From Planctomyces sp. SH-PL62 (GTDB lineage Bacteria; Planctomycetota; Planctomycetia; Isosphaerales; Isosphaeraceae), in the NCBI RefSeq assembly GCF_001610895.1, contig NZ_CP011273.1:6076001-6140000 (forward strand): a stretch of 64,000 bases of DNA, written 5' to 3'. The notes beneath the pieces are model-generated. The model was not told where the DNA came from. It saw only the letters and a list, made by a program, of their open reading frames with translations, and ran no database searches. The first letter of the stretch is position 1. The number at the start of each line of letters is the position of its first letter. Position numbers and translations under genes: made by a program. This document shows, in pieces, positions 1 to 9,374 of the stretch.

Positions 1-1136
1 CGCCAGCGGCCGCGGTCTTGCTTCAGGGTGAAGTGGTCGTAGCCCCTCTCGACGCGGGCGCCGGCGGTGAGCTTCCAGGAGACCACGGCGCGGGCGAGCT
101 TCTGTTCGAAGCGGATCTCGATGGACTCCGGGACCTCGACCATCCGGGAGGGGGAGCGGCGGTGGGCGTCGCGCTGGCTGGTGATGAAGCGAGGGCGAGG
201 GATCGTGAAGAGCTGGCCCTGATCGTTGATGTGCTGGATCGCGGCGTCGGTCATGAAGCAGTCGTCGTAACCGTCCATGTCCTGAGCGGACCAGACGCGG
301 AAGTAATGCTCGACGAACGCCCGGACCTCTTTCTCGACGGCCGACGCAGGAGCCTCGGCGGCCTCGGATCGGAACGAGGCGGGCCGCGCGACGGGGTCCG
401 GCCTGGGCCGGGGCTCGCCCGGTTCAAGCTCGCGCCAGGCTTCCAGAAGGTCCATGACGTAGCGCTCCACGCGGGGGGCATCGACGGCCTGGTCCTGGAC
501 CTTTGCGCCGAGCGGCGGGACGTGGCTGAACAGCACCGTGCCGCGGATCTTCCCCGTCTTCTTGAGGTATTCGAGGCTGTAGAGCATCTCCTCGCAGAGG
601 TAGCGGCCGGCCTCGTCGGAGAGCTTGACCGCGTGGCCCTTGCCGACGAGCGCCTTCACGAGCGGCTCGACGTCGTACGAGGCGACGAACGCGATCGGGC
701 CGTCGGCCGCGATCCGAGGCGCCTTCGGCTTCTCGCCGGAGTTGTCCGGGAACGGCCAGCGGTCCCGTCGGGCCAGGGCCTCGATCGTGAACGAATCCGG
801 CCTCCCCTGGCCGAACGCGAAGACGGCGACCGGCTTGTGCTCGGCGACCAGGGCTTCCAGCCGCTTGAGAGGCTCGTCCCAGACGACCGGAAGCTGCCGG
901 GCGACGAGCCGATAACCGTTCCACTCGCGGCCGTCGAGCCCCTTGATCCCCTCCCACGACGGGTTCGGGGGCTTGTCCTTGCCGAACGGCTCGAAGCCCG
1001 TCAGCAGGATCACCGGCGGGTCGACCCGCGCCGGCTCGACCCGGGCCAGGCCGGAATCGAGCCCGACGCCGAAGATCGTGGCGAGGAGCAGCAGGCAGGC
1101 CGCGCGAGGCGCGCGGCGGGGGGGCGAAGACGTCAC
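1..1136 (-). CDS. Exported pyroglutamyl-peptidase I-like protein fused to an NTF2/SnoaL-like domain (3' end cut by window edge)
   Basis: Reading the minus strand gives an open frame running off the window at base 1, so the C-terminus is missing. After a hydrophobic signal segment (AACLLLLATIFGVG) comes a peptidase C15 (pyrrolidone-carboxylate peptidase) domain opening with ILLTGFEPFG and NPSWEGI. All three catalytic residues seem present: Glu in TIEALARR, Cys in AGRYLCEE (codon at 594-596) and His in LFSHVPP (codon at 522-524). A Pro/Arg linker follows, then an NTF2-like segment (VEKEVRAFVEHYFRVWSAQDMDGY) up to the edge. C15 enzymes remove N-terminal pyroglutamate and are usually cytosolic; export and the fusion are unusual. 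I chose GTG at 1136 because GGGAG lies 8 bases upstream and it gives a normal signal peptide; an in-frame ATG at 1205 is the alternative. Confidence 0.8.
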   Translation of the reverse strand, partial: MTSSPPRRAPRAACLLLLATIFGVGLDSGLARVEPARVDPPVILLTGFEPFGKDKPPNPSWEGIKGLDGREWNGYRLVARQLPVVWDEPLKRLEALVAEHKPVAVFAFGQGRPDSFTIEALARRDRWPFPDNSGEKPKAPRIAADGPIAFVASYDVEPLVKALVGKGHAVKLSDEAGRYLCEEMLYSLEYLKKTGKIRGTVLFSHVPPLGAKVQDQAVDAPRVERYVMDLLEAWRELEPGEPRPRPDPVARPASFRSEAAEAPASAVEKEVRAFVEHYFRVWSAQDMDGYDDCFMTDAAIQHINDQGQLFTIPRPRFITSQRDAHRRSPSRMVEVPESIEIRFEQKLARAVVSWKLTAGARVERGYDHFTLKQDRGRW

Positions 1137-1270
1137 GGGCGGGGCTCCCGAGGGCTCGGGTCGCGGGGCGGCCCGGCGTCCGGGCCGAGGCCGATCGAAA
1201 GTCATTGGAGCAGAGCGCCGGGCCGGACGCAAGCCGCGCCGGCCCCGGCGTCGGCGCCGACGGCCCCCGA

Positions 1271-1777
1271 TCATTCGACGACGGCCTTCCGCTTCATCGT
1301 GTACGTCCCCTGATAGCCCGCGATATCCCAGGTCCCTTCGAGGATCTGGGCCGAGTCGGACGAGACGGTCCCCTTGTAGCCGACGTCGTGGCTGACGCCG
1401 CCGGTGCCGTCGTACGACTTGACGAATTGGAGCGTCCTCGTCGCGCCGTCGTAGCGGCCCTCCGCCGTGGCGTGGAGCCGGGGCGAACGGTCGTCGCCGA
1501 ACGTATTCGCCTCCCGGATCATCGCCTCGATCCCGTCCCGCTCCTGGAGCAGGAAGGCCGTGAAGGCGACGGGCCTCCGCCCCGAGCCCTCGGGGCACCT
1601 GTACTCGCCCGACCAGATCCCGGACGACGCGCCGGGCTTCGAAGCGCAGCCCTCGCAGCACGCGGCCCCGGACTTCTCCGGCCCGTCGTCGACAACCATC
1701 GCGACCGTCCCGAGGGCCAGGACCGCCGCCGCGACCGCAACCGCTCGCGCGAACCCCGACCGACCTTCTCGGATCAA
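1271..1777 (-). CDS. Small exported protein of unknown function with a Cys-rich CCEGC motif
   Basis: About 168 residues. A hydrophobic segment near the N-terminus (FARAVAVAAAVLALGTVAMVV) is probably a signal peptide or membrane anchor. It is followed by CCEGC and then a beta-rich domain starting WSGEYRCPEG and ending GTWDIAGYQGTYTMKRK, which looks like a small beta-barrel or lipocalin-like fold (inference only). The frame is open far upstream, overlapping the neighbouring plus-strand gene, so the start must be internal. There is no ATG in the right place. A TTG at 1777 is the best candidate, with AGGAG about 16 bases upstream, so the exact start is uncertain. I do not recognise the family. 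Confidence 0.55.
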   Translation of the reverse strand: MIREGRSGFARAVAVAAAVLALGTVAMVVDDGPEKSGAACCEGCASKPGASSGIWSGEYRCPEGSGRRPVAFTAFLLQERDGIEAMIREANTFGDDRSPRLHATAEGRYDGATRTLQFVKSYDGTGGVSHDVGYKGTVSSDSAQILEGTWDIAGYQGTYTMKRKAVVE

Positions 1778-2044
1778 ATTTATCTGGATTTGACTCCTGT
1801 GTCGAAATGATCGAACGTCTCGTCGAACGACCCGGCGGTGCCGCGGGCAGAGGTGACGCCGAAATTCTGGCCGCGGCCTCCGACGTTCGTCGAGAAAAAA
1901 ACTCGGCGACCCGAACTCGAAGGCCCGTCCCGCCTTGACCGACCCTCGCGGTCTCCCATACGATCGGGGCGCCGGGCCCGTCGGGACGGGCGGCCGGCCT
2001 CGGGGCGTCCGAGGGCAGGTTCGACGAGCGCTGAGGAGGGTGGC

Positions 2045-2944
2045 ATGCCGCTGGTCCGGTTCTTCCGCAAGGCCCCGTCGCGGGCCGCGACCGCGACGGC
2101 CTTCGTCCTGGCCTTCGCCGCCGCCTGGCCCTCCCCTTCGGGCGAGGCCCGAGCCGCCGCACTCCAGGTCCCCGGCCAACTCGAGCTGGATCAGGTGTCG
2201 AACTACTCCCACGTCAAGGTGACGCGCGATCGCGGGACGCGGACCCTCTGGTTCGTCCGCGACAACGGCGAGCACGTGGTCGAGAGCAAGCTCGACCTCG
2301 AACGGCCGGACGACCTGCTGATCGAATACACCCGGTTCATGTTCCTTAGCTACGTCTTCCGCCCCGAGCCGCAAAAGGTGCTGATCGTCGGCCTGGGGGG
2401 CGGGTCGATGGTCCATTTCCTCAAGATCCACGACCCCAAGGTCAAGGTGGACGTCGTCGAGATCGACCCCCTGATCGTCAGCATCGCCGACCGCTACTTC
2501 GGCGTGAAGTCGGGCGGCAACGTCGACGTCAAGGTGACCGACGGCCTGGCCTACCTCCAGGAGACCGACGCCAAGTACGACGTCATCTACATGGACGCCT
2601 TCCTCCGGCCCTCGGGCGGCACCGACACGACGGGCGTCCCGCTCCACCTGAAGACGCTGGCCTTCTATGAACAGATGAAGAAGCGGCTCACCCCCGACGG
2701 CGCGGTGGTCTTCAACCTGAACCCGCACCTGTCCATCCGCCAGGACATCCAGACCATCCGCGAGGCGTTCCCGAACACCTACGTCTTCCGACTCCAGGGC
2801 TACGAAGGCTTCGTGGTGATCGCCTCCACCGCCGAGGAACCGATGACCCCCACCGCCATCAGCGCCGAGGCCGCCCGCCTCGACCGTCGGCTCAAGGCCC
2901 CCTTCTCCTTCCGCGCGATGGCCGGCCGCCTCAACCGACGCTGA
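2045..2944 (+). CDS. Exported spermidine-synthase-like protein (SpeE-type methyltransferase fold)
   Basis: 299 residues with an N-terminal signal peptide (about residues 10-38, ending GEARAAA). The rest has the fold of polyamine aminopropyltransferases: IVGLGGGSMVHFL is the nucleotide-binding glycine loop, VDVVEIDPLIVSIA carries the acidic residue after strand beta 2, and YDVIYMDAFL corresponds to the catalytic Asp region. Related fused-membrane and exported SpeE-like proteins are common in bacteria and often do not make spermidine; with a signal peptide, polyamine synthesis in the cytosol is unlikely, so the substrate is unknown. The ATG is preceded by a strong GAGGAGGG ribosome-binding site. 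The gene stands alone, divergent from the small exported protein before it. Confidence 0.8.
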   Translation: MPLVRFFRKAPSRAATATAFVLAFAAAWPSPSGEARAAALQVPGQLELDQVSNYSHVKVTRDRGTRTLWFVRDNGEHVVESKLDLERPDDLLIEYTRFMFLSYVFRPEPQKVLIVGLGGGSMVHFLKIHDPKVKVDVVEIDPLIVSIADRYFGVKSGGNVDVKVTDGLAYLQETDAKYDVIYMDAFLRPSGGTDTTGVPLHLKTLAFYEQMKKRLTPDGAVVFNLNPHLSIRQDIQTIREAFPNTYVFRLQGYEGFVVIASTAEEPMTPTAISAEAARLDRRLKAPFSFRAMAGRLNRR

Positions 2945-3301
2945 CCGCAGGGATGATCACACGCCCGCCTTGATGCGCAAACATTCGCGCCAGGCCGCGA
3001 AGCGGGCTTCCCAGGCCATCGCGATTGAGACTCTTTCCAGGAGCGATCCGCCAAGGCTCCTCACGAAAACGGGGCCGACTTTAAGGTGAAACCGATCGAT
3101 CGGTTCTCAACGAACCATCTGAAGCGAAAAAAGGCATCCGATTTGCTTCAGTGCAGCGGAACTTCCTGTCGCGGAACGTGCGAACGAGTCGCCGTAGACG
3201 CTGGGCGTGGCGGAGGAAGTACGAGGCCCGCGAGGGGAGACCTCGTCGCGGGAGCGAGTCGGGTCGGCGTTTTGATGGATCAAGTGGGGTAATCTGACAT
3301 T
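2945..3301. other. Intergenic region with a small inverted repeat
   Basis: No coding frame is convincing here. The only structure seen is an inverted repeat at 3119-3151 (CTGAAGC ... GCTTCAG, extended to about 10 pairs with one bulge), about 150 bases upstream of the histidine kinase start. It could be an operator or an mRNA hairpin; nothing in the sequence says which. Confidence 0.4.
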
Positions 3302-6022
3302 ATGGATGCCTCCGCGTCGCGGCGTCGCTGGCTTTCCGTCATGGGCGTCCGTCTCCCCCCGACATCCTCGGATGGTCATCGGGACCCCTGCTCGCCCCCC
3401 GGCCCCCGGCGCGGCCGGACGTTCTGGCGGCTCGGGTCGAGGATCGGGAAGCCCGGAGGCGTCCCCCCACCGGGCCGCAGCGGGATCGATTCGGACGCAC
3501 GCGCGTCGGCGTGGCCCCTCTACGCGGCGGGCCTGGCGATGGGGCTGACGGCGGTCGGGCTTCGGTCGGCCTTGCATCCGACGCTGGGTTTGGAATTTCC
3601 GCTGCTGACGTACTTCCCGGTGGTGGTCGCCGCGTCGTGTCTCATGGGCTTCGGCCCCGCCCTGGCGGCGCTCGGCGTGACGGTCGTGGGCGGGCTCTGG
3701 ACGTTGCTTCCGCCGCAACGCGCGATCGGCGTCGGGACGGCTCCGGTCCTGGGGCTGGGGACCTACACCCTGGCGGCGGCAGGGCTCGCCTGGCTGGTGG
3801 CCCGGATGCGGGCCGACCTGCGTCGCTCCGAATCCGCATGGTGCGCCGCGATGGATCGGCAATCGGAGTTGGAAGAGCTTCGCCGGCTCGAACAGGCCGA
3901 GGCGGAACGACTGCGTCGGGAGCAGGAGGCCCTGCGAGAGACGTCCGAGAGCCAGGCCGGACGGCTCGAGGAGCTCCTGAAGGAGCTTCGGGAGAAGAAC
4001 GCGTTCCTGTCGGCGACCCTCCGCCAGGTCCCCTCGGGAATCATCGTGGCCGAGGCCGGCACGTCGAACCTCCTGCTTCGCAACGACGAGGCCGAGCGGA
4101 TCATCCGGGGGAGCCTGCAACCGGGGCTTGGGATGGGGAGCCAGGCCGAGCCGGGGGATCTGATCGGCCGCCGTCCCGACGGCTCGCGCTACGAGCCCGA
4201 CGACTGGCCCCTAAGCCGCTCGCTCCGCAACGGCGAGGTGGTGTCGGACGAGGAGATCGAGCTGGTCTTCGCCGACGGCTCCAGCCGCCGGATCAGCGTC
4301 AACTCGGGTCCGGCGGTCGACGAACATGGGCGGGTGATCGCCGCGGTCGCCGCGCTCGACGACGTGACCGAGCGTCGCGCCGCCGAGACCGCCGCGACCG
4401 AGAGCGAGCGACAGTTCCGGCGGCTCGCCGAGGCCATCCCCCAGATCGTTTACATCACCCGGGCCGACGACACGATCGCCTACCTGAACCGTCGCTGGTT
4501 CGACTACACCGGGGCGTCGAGCGACCACCTCACGACCAAGGACGCCTGGCTGGAGACCGTCCACCCGGACGACGCGCCTCGAATCCGGGCCGCGCGGGCG
4601 AAGTCCAAGGAAGACGGCGGGCCGACCGAAATCGAGTACCGGGTCCGCGGCGCGGGGGGCGAGTACCGCTGGTTCCTGGGCCGGTCGATGTGGATCCGCG
4701 ACGACCGCGGCGCGCTGCTCTCCCGCTTCGGCACGGCGACCGACATCGACGACCGGAAGCGCGCCGAGCAAGCCTCGCGGTTCCTGGCCGACGCCGGGGC
4801 CAAGCTCGCGGCCGTCGTCGACGCCGAGACCACGCTCCGCGAGGTCGCCGGCCTGGCCGTGCCGTTCTTCGCCGACTGGTGCGCCGTCGACGTGCTCGAA
4901 GGTACGGGCGACCTCCGCCGCGTCGCCGTGGCGCACGATTCGCCCCACGCGGCCGGGGTGATCGACCTGGTCTCGCACCGCTACCGGCTCAGGGCCGACA
5001 TGCCTCGCGGCCTCTTCGAAGTCGTCGCCTCCCGAAAACCCGCCCTGATCGAGGAGGTCACCGAGGAACACCTGATCTCCGGCGCCCGCAACCCCGAGCA
5101 CCTGGAGGCCCTCCGCGCGTTCGCCCCGCGATCGTACCTGTGCGTCCCGCTGGTGGGCCGCGAGGGGGTCCTGGGCGCGCTCTCGTTCGCGACCACCCAC
5201 TCCGGCCGCCGCTTCGATCAGACCCACCTCGACCTCGCCGTCGACGTCGCCGGCCGGGCCGCGATCGCGCTGGAGAACGGCCGGCTCTACGACCGGCTCC
5301 GCGAGTCCGACCGCCGCAAGGACGACTTCCTCGCCACCCTCGCCCACGAGCTTCGCAACCCGATGGCGCCGATCCGCAACTCGGTCCAGATCCTCAAGAT
5401 GCGAGGCGACTCCGACCCCGACTCGAAGTGGGCGCGCGAGGTCATCGAGCGGCAGATCGGCCACCTTTCGCGACTCGTGGACGACCTCCTGGACGTGTCG
5501 CGACTCACCCGCGACCGGCTGGAGCTTCGGCTCGAACGGATCGACCTGTCCGAAGCCGTCCACGACGCGGTCGAGACCGCCCGGCCCATCTTCGACGACC
5601 TGGGCCACGACCTGCGGCTCGATCTCCCCGCCGGGCCGCTCCACCTTGACGGCGACCGGACCCGGCTGGCCCAGGTCCTCGCCAACCTGCTGGACAATGC
5701 CGCCAAGTTCTCGCCGCGAGGCACCCGCATCGATCTCGGGATCGCCCGCCGCAACGGCGACGTCGAAATCCTCGTGAAAGACCGCGGGGTCGGCATCCCC
5801 GCCGAGCAGCTCCCCCACGTCTTCGAGATGTTCGCGCAGCTCACCCCGGTCCTCCATCGCCCGCATGCGGGCCTGGGGATCGGCCTCGCCCTGGCCAGGG
5901 GGATCGTCGAGCTGCACCACGGCCACGTCGAGGCCCGGAGCGAAGGCCCCGGTCAGGGGAGCGAATTCCTGGTCCGGCTCCCCCTGGCCCGCGACGACGC
6001 CGAGCCGTTTTCGGCTTCTTGA
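3302..6022 (+). CDS. Membrane-bound sensor histidine kinase (KdpD-like membrane region, PAS, PAS, GAF, HisKA, HATPase_c)
   Basis: 906 residues. Residues about 70-170 hold three to four membrane segments of the DUF4118/KdpD type (LLTYFPVVVAASCLMGFGPA), followed by a Glu/Arg-rich coiled coil to about 235. Two PAS domains follow (about 240-350 and 375-490; second with AYLNRRWFDYTG), then a GAF domain (about 500-660) and the kinase core. The H-box is DDFLATLAHELRNP with phospho-acceptor His682. The N-box LLDNAAKF and G-boxes KDRGVGIP and GLGIGLALARG are intact, so it should autophosphorylate. There is no receiver domain and no response regulator nearby, making it an orphan kinase. The ATG at 3302 has a weak ribosome-binding site; an in-frame ATG at 3341 is possible. 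Confidence 0.92.
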   Translation: MDASASRRRWLSVMGVRLPPTSSDGHRDPCSPPGPRRGRTFWRLGSRIGKPGGVPPPGRSGIDSDARASAWPLYAAGLAMGLTAVGLRSALHPTLGLEFPLLTYFPVVVAASCLMGFGPALAALGVTVVGGLWTLLPPQRAIGVGTAPVLGLGTYTLAAAGLAWLVARMRADLRRSESAWCAAMDRQSELEELRRLEQAEAERLRREQEALRETSESQAGRLEELLKELREKNAFLSATLRQVPSGIIVAEAGTSNLLLRNDEAERIIRGSLQPGLGMGSQAEPGDLIGRRPDGSRYEPDDWPLSRSLRNGEVVSDEEIELVFADGSSRRISVNSGPAVDEHGRVIAAVAALDDVTERRAAETAATESERQFRRLAEAIPQIVYITRADDTIAYLNRRWFDYTGASSDHLTTKDAWLETVHPDDAPRIRAARAKSKEDGGPTEIEYRVRGAGGEYRWFLGRSMWIRDDRGALLSRFGTATDIDDRKRAEQASRFLADAGAKLAAVVDAETTLREVAGLAVPFFADWCAVDVLEGTGDLRRVAVAHDSPHAAGVIDLVSHRYRLRADMPRGLFEVVASRKPALIEEVTEEHLISGARNPEHLEALRAFAPRSYLCVPLVGREGVLGALSFATTHSGRRFDQTHLDLAVDVAGRAAIALENGRLYDRLRESDRRKDDFLATLAHELRNPMAPIRNSVQILKMRGDSDPDSKWAREVIERQIGHLSRLVDDLLDVSRLTRDRLELRLERIDLSEAVHDAVETARPIFDDLGHDLRLDLPAGPLHLDGDRTRLAQVLANLLDNAAKFSPRGTRIDLGIARRNGDVEILVKDRGVGIPAEQLPHVFEMFAQLTPVLHRPHAGLGIGLALARGIVELHHGHVEARSEGPGQGSEFLVRLPLARDDAEPFSAS

Positions 6023-6203
6023 AGAAGTGATACCGAATCGCCTCGATCACCGACCCTTGGGTGCCACGGGTTCGTCCCTGAACCCGGGCCGCAAGGCTTC
6101 GGATGGACACGGGTCCGGGGATGAACCCGCGACGCCCGAGGCCGCTTGGCAAAGGCGAGTGATCAAAGCAATGACGTATGAGGGACCGGGGCCGTCGAAG
6201 CGC

Positions 6204-6476
6204 TCAGGCTCGCGAGGCCGCTCGGAGCGCCTCGCGCTCTCGACGGGTCGCCTCCAGGTCGAACCGCGTCGCCGCCAGCTCGAGCCGATAGCGTTCCAGC
6301 GCATCCTTCGCGATGGTCAGCACGCGCGACCGGAACAGGGCTTGTTCCAGCACGTCGTCCATCATCGGCTCCAGCTCGGCCCGAGCGTCGGGGGGCAGGG
6401 CCCGAATCCTTTCCCGGAGTGCGGCCAGTTCGGCGGGCACGCCCGCCTTCGTCGTTTCAGTGCTCGTCGCGTTCAT
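6204..6476 (-). CDS. Small helical protein of unknown function
   Basis: 90 residues, predicted almost entirely alpha-helical from its Ala/Leu/Glu/Arg composition (ELAALRERIRALPPDA, then FDLEATRREREALRAASRA). It has no signal peptide, membrane segment or Cys, so a cytosolic coiled-coil adaptor is plausible, but no function can be assigned. The frame is open further upstream; I chose ATG 6476 because GGGAG sits about 7 bases before it and the upstream residues look unlike protein. It converges on the histidine kinase gene and is divergent from nothing close. Confidence 0.65.
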   Translation of the reverse strand: MNATSTETTKAGVPAELAALRERIRALPPDARAELEPMMDDVLEQALFRSRVLTIAKDALERYRLELAATRFDLEATRREREALRAASRA

Positions 6477-6610
6477 CGGTGCCGCTCCCAGGTGGTGTCG
6501 ACCCAAATCTAACACGCGAACCTGGGCAAAGACGACGGATCGCGCCGGATTTCCGGCTTCGATAAAGACGGCCGGCCGCACAGTCGGCGCAATCCGTCAG
6601 GCCGGATCGA

Positions 6611-7702
6611 TCAGGGCTTCACGACGGCCTTGCGGAAGGCGTCGAGGAACGCGGTCCCGCCCGATTTGGTGGGGGTCAGGTAGCCCCCTTCGCCGTTCTC
6701 GTTCCAGGCGTAGACCAGCAGCAGACGCTCCGGAGGGGTGCGGTCGGGGTGCGCGTCGAGCCATTTGAGGCCGCGCTCGACGGCTTCGCCGACGGCCTTC
6801 GGCGTCCGGTCGACGTAATAGAGCGACGGCGGCCTGGCGTCTCCGGGCTTCTCCCACGGCCGCATGTCCCAGCCCGCGGTGACGACCGGGACGTAGGGGA
6901 GTGAGTTCTTGCGCGCGAAGCCGTCCCAGACCCCTTCGCTCCCCTCGATCAACTCGGCGAACGGCCGCTCCAGCTCGGGCCCCTTCCGACCCGCGCCGGG
7001 ATAGTTGTAGCCGGTGAACAGGTCGAAACCGCAGGCGGACAGCTCGGCCAGGTCGTCCCAGCCGTGTTCCGGGCCGGGCGTGGCGCAGCCGGCGACCTTC
7101 ACGCCCGCCAGCCCCGCCGCCTTCGCCCGCTTCCTGAGCGCTTCGAACGCCCCGCGCACGGCGTCCGGCGAGCCGAACGCCTTGAGCAGCTCGCGAGGGG
7201 AGAAGAAGATCAGCAGCGGCTCGCCGCCGACCTTCAGGTGTCCGGGCTTCTTGAACTGGTCGATCCAGGCGGCCGACGCCTCGTCCCAGTCGTCGGGGCC
7301 GACCCGGAAGCCGCCGTGATTGGCGACGAGCAGGCAGAACTCCATCCGCTCGCGATTCCCGGCCTGATGGAACAGGCCAAGGGCCTGGTTCAGCGGCACG
7401 ACCTTGTCGGGCCCTTCGGGCCAGTACCAGCAGAAGCTGAAGAAGGCGAGCCCGGCGTCGGCCGCGTAGTCGATCTGCTTCTCCATGATCGCGACGGTGT
7501 CGTCGCGCCAGCCCCAGACGGGTTCGCGATCGGCGAACTCGGTCGTCAACCGCTCGGTGATGTGGTACGTCTTCCCCGACCAGCCGTCGAAGTAGTACGC
7601 CCCGACCTTCGCCCGGGTCTCCACCGCCGGCGGAGCGGCCCTGGTGGGCGAAAGGACGGAGAGCGACGCGGCGACGAGCGCGAACCTCGCGAGCGAACGC
7701 AT
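6611..7702 (-). CDS. Exported glycoside hydrolase family 99-like (WbsX-type) protein
   Basis: 363 residues with signal peptide (MRSLARFALVAASLSVLS, cleavage near ARAA). The mature part begins KVGAYYFDGW, contains AADAGLAFFSFCWYWP, and ends with AWNENGEGGYLTPT. This is the pattern of GH99-like (glycosyltransferase WbsX-associated) TIM-barrel proteins, in which the Asn-Glu and Glu-Gly residues near the C-terminal end line the active site. These proteins are thought to act on mannose-type glycans, but the substrate here cannot be read from sequence. The true start is the ATG at 7702 with GGGAGG 7 to 10 bases upstream; the much longer open frame upstream overlaps the neighbouring NADH dehydrogenase and is spurious. 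Confidence 0.8.
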   Translation of the reverse strand: MRSLARFALVAASLSVLSPTRAAPPAVETRAKVGAYYFDGWSGKTYHITERLTTEFADREPVWGWRDDTVAIMEKQIDYAADAGLAFFSFCWYWPEGPDKVVPLNQALGLFHQAGNRERMEFCLLVANHGGFRVGPDDWDEASAAWIDQFKKPGHLKVGGEPLLIFFSPRELLKAFGSPDAVRGAFEALRKRAKAAGLAGVKVAGCATPGPEHGWDDLAELSACGFDLFTGYNYPGAGRKGPELERPFAELIEGSEGVWDGFARKNSLPYVPVVTAGWDMRPWEKPGDARPPSLYYVDRTPKAVGEAVERGLKWLDAHPDRTPPERLLLVYAWNENGEGGYLTPTKSGGTAFLDAFRKAVVKP

Positions 7703-7878
7703 GGCGGGAGCCTCCCTCGTTCGGCGAGGCCGGCCGACCCCCGCCGGCGGAGACGCCTTCGTCCCCAGACGCCGGTCGCGCGATGCGCCCCGGCGATCGG
7801 TCGACCTCGAACCGACTTCCGGGATAACGCGCGCCCCGGCCGAGGACAACCCCCCGCCCCGGCGTGCGGCGTACGCGG

Positions 7879-9231
7879 TCAGCCCTGGATCGCCTCGGCC
7901 TCGCTCGTGGAGGGGAGGCGGCTGTCGGTCAGGCCCCGGACCAGCGGACCCTCGGCGCGGCCGGTGATGAGCCGAGCCCCGCGGTCGTAGCTGAGGTAGG
8001 ACCAGGCCCACTGGATCACCACCAGCAGCCGGTTGCGGAAGCCGATCAGGAAGAGGACGTGGACGAACAGCCAGAGCATCCAGGCCGGGAAGCCGGAGAA
8101 CTGGAACCTGCCGAGATGGGCCACCGCCGCGCCTCGGCCGATGGTCGCCATCGAGCCCTTGTCGACGTATCGGAACGGCTCCGTCGGCTGGCCACGGAAC
8201 GTCCGGATGATGTTCGCGGCCGCGTGCTTGCCCATCTGCGCGGCGGCGGGGGCCACGCCGGGGACCGGCTTGCCGTCTTGCTCCAGGTGCGCGAGGTCGC
8301 CGATGACGTAGACCTCGGGATGGCCGGGGATGGTCAGGTCGGGCTGGACCATCACCCGCCCGGCGCGGTCGAGCGGCACGCCCAGCGTCCGACCCAGCGG
8401 CGACGCCGCCACGCCGGCCGCCCACAAGACGGTCCGCGACGCGATCCGCTCGTCGCCGATATGGACCCCCTCGGCGTCGATGTGAGTCACGATCGAGCCG
8501 GTGCGCACCTCGACGCCCAGCCCTTCCAGTTGCCTCCTGGCGCTCTCGGAGAGCTTGGGCGAATAGGGGGTCAGAACTCGCGGCGAGCCCTCCACCAGGA
8601 TCACCCGCGCCGTCGCGGGGTCGATGTGGACGAAGTCCTTCGCCAGCGTCATCCGGGCCACGTCGCGAAGGGCGCCGGCCAACTCCACCCCGGTCGGCCC
8701 GCCGCCGACCACCACGAACGTCAGCCACTCGCGCCTCAGCGTCTCGTCGGTCTCGCGCTCGGCGATCTCGAACGCCAGCAGCATCCGACGGCGGATCTCC
8801 AGCGCGTCTTCCACCGACTTCAGGCCCGGCGCGTGCTCCTCCCACTCGGGATGGCCGAAGTACGAATGCGTCGCCCCGGAGGCCAGCACCAGCACGTCGT
8901 ACGGCGCCTCGCCGTCGGCCAGCGTCACCACCCGGCGGTCGAGGTCGATCCCCGTCACGTCCGCCAGCAAGGTCTCCGTGTTCTTCCGCCCTCGCACGAT
9001 CCGACGGATCGGCCCGGCGATGTCGCTGGGGTTCAGCGAGGCCGTCGCCACCTGATACAGCAAGGGCTGGAACAGGTGGTGATTCTGGCGATCAATGACC
9101 GAGACATACGCCGAGGACTTCCGCAGCCCCTTGATCACCGCCAGCCCCGCGAACCCCGCGCCGATCACCACGATCCGACGCGGGCGGTCCCCAAAGGTCC
9201 GCTCATCCGACTTCCGGCCCCAGATGCACAC
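7879..9231 (-). CDS. ndh: Type II NADH dehydrogenase (NDH-2), single-subunit FAD enzyme
   Basis: 450 residues. Two Rossmann motifs are clear: VVIGAGFAGLAVIKGL near the N-terminus for FAD and VVVGGGPTGVELAGAL in the middle for NADH. The C-terminal region has the family motif around QMGKHAAANI and a membrane-binding hydrophobic stretch (FPAWMLWLFVHVLFLIGF) typical of NDH-2. The enzyme passes electrons from NADH to quinone at the inner face of the membrane without pumping protons. The start is GTG at 9231, supported by AAGGAGG with an 8-base spacing. It lies alone between the GH99-like gene and AlgH, all on the minus strand. Confidence 0.93.
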   Translation of the reverse strand: MCIWGRKSDERTFGDRPRRIVVIGAGFAGLAVIKGLRKSSAYVSVIDRQNHHLFQPLLYQVATASLNPSDIAGPIRRIVRGRKNTETLLADVTGIDLDRRVVTLADGEAPYDVLVLASGATHSYFGHPEWEEHAPGLKSVEDALEIRRRMLLAFEIAERETDETLRREWLTFVVVGGGPTGVELAGALRDVARMTLAKDFVHIDPATARVILVEGSPRVLTPYSPKLSESARRQLEGLGVEVRTGSIVTHIDAEGVHIGDERIASRTVLWAAGVAASPLGRTLGVPLDRAGRVMVQPDLTIPGHPEVYVIGDLAHLEQDGKPVPGVAPAAAQMGKHAAANIIRTFRGQPTEPFRYVDKGSMATIGRGAAVAHLGRFQFSGFPAWMLWLFVHVLFLIGFRNRLLVVIQWAWSYLSYDRGARLITGRAEGPLVRGLTDSRLPSTSEAEAIQG

Positions 9232-9374
9232 GGTCGCTGCCTCCTTGAGAGCCGACGACGCTCCAGGACCCGGTCGAGCCCCGCCGCCGTCTCACCCAAT
9301 CATAGAGCCGGACCAAGGCTTTTACAGAGGGCAATCCCTACGGATTGTTCGGAATCAACGAAAACATCCGACCC

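Noticed and set aside
18-1313. Long plus-strand ORF of 431 residues at the left edge
   Set aside because: It lies opposite a clear peptidase C15 gene, has no family features, and shows the Gly/Arg/Leu-rich composition of antisense frames in GC-rich DNA.
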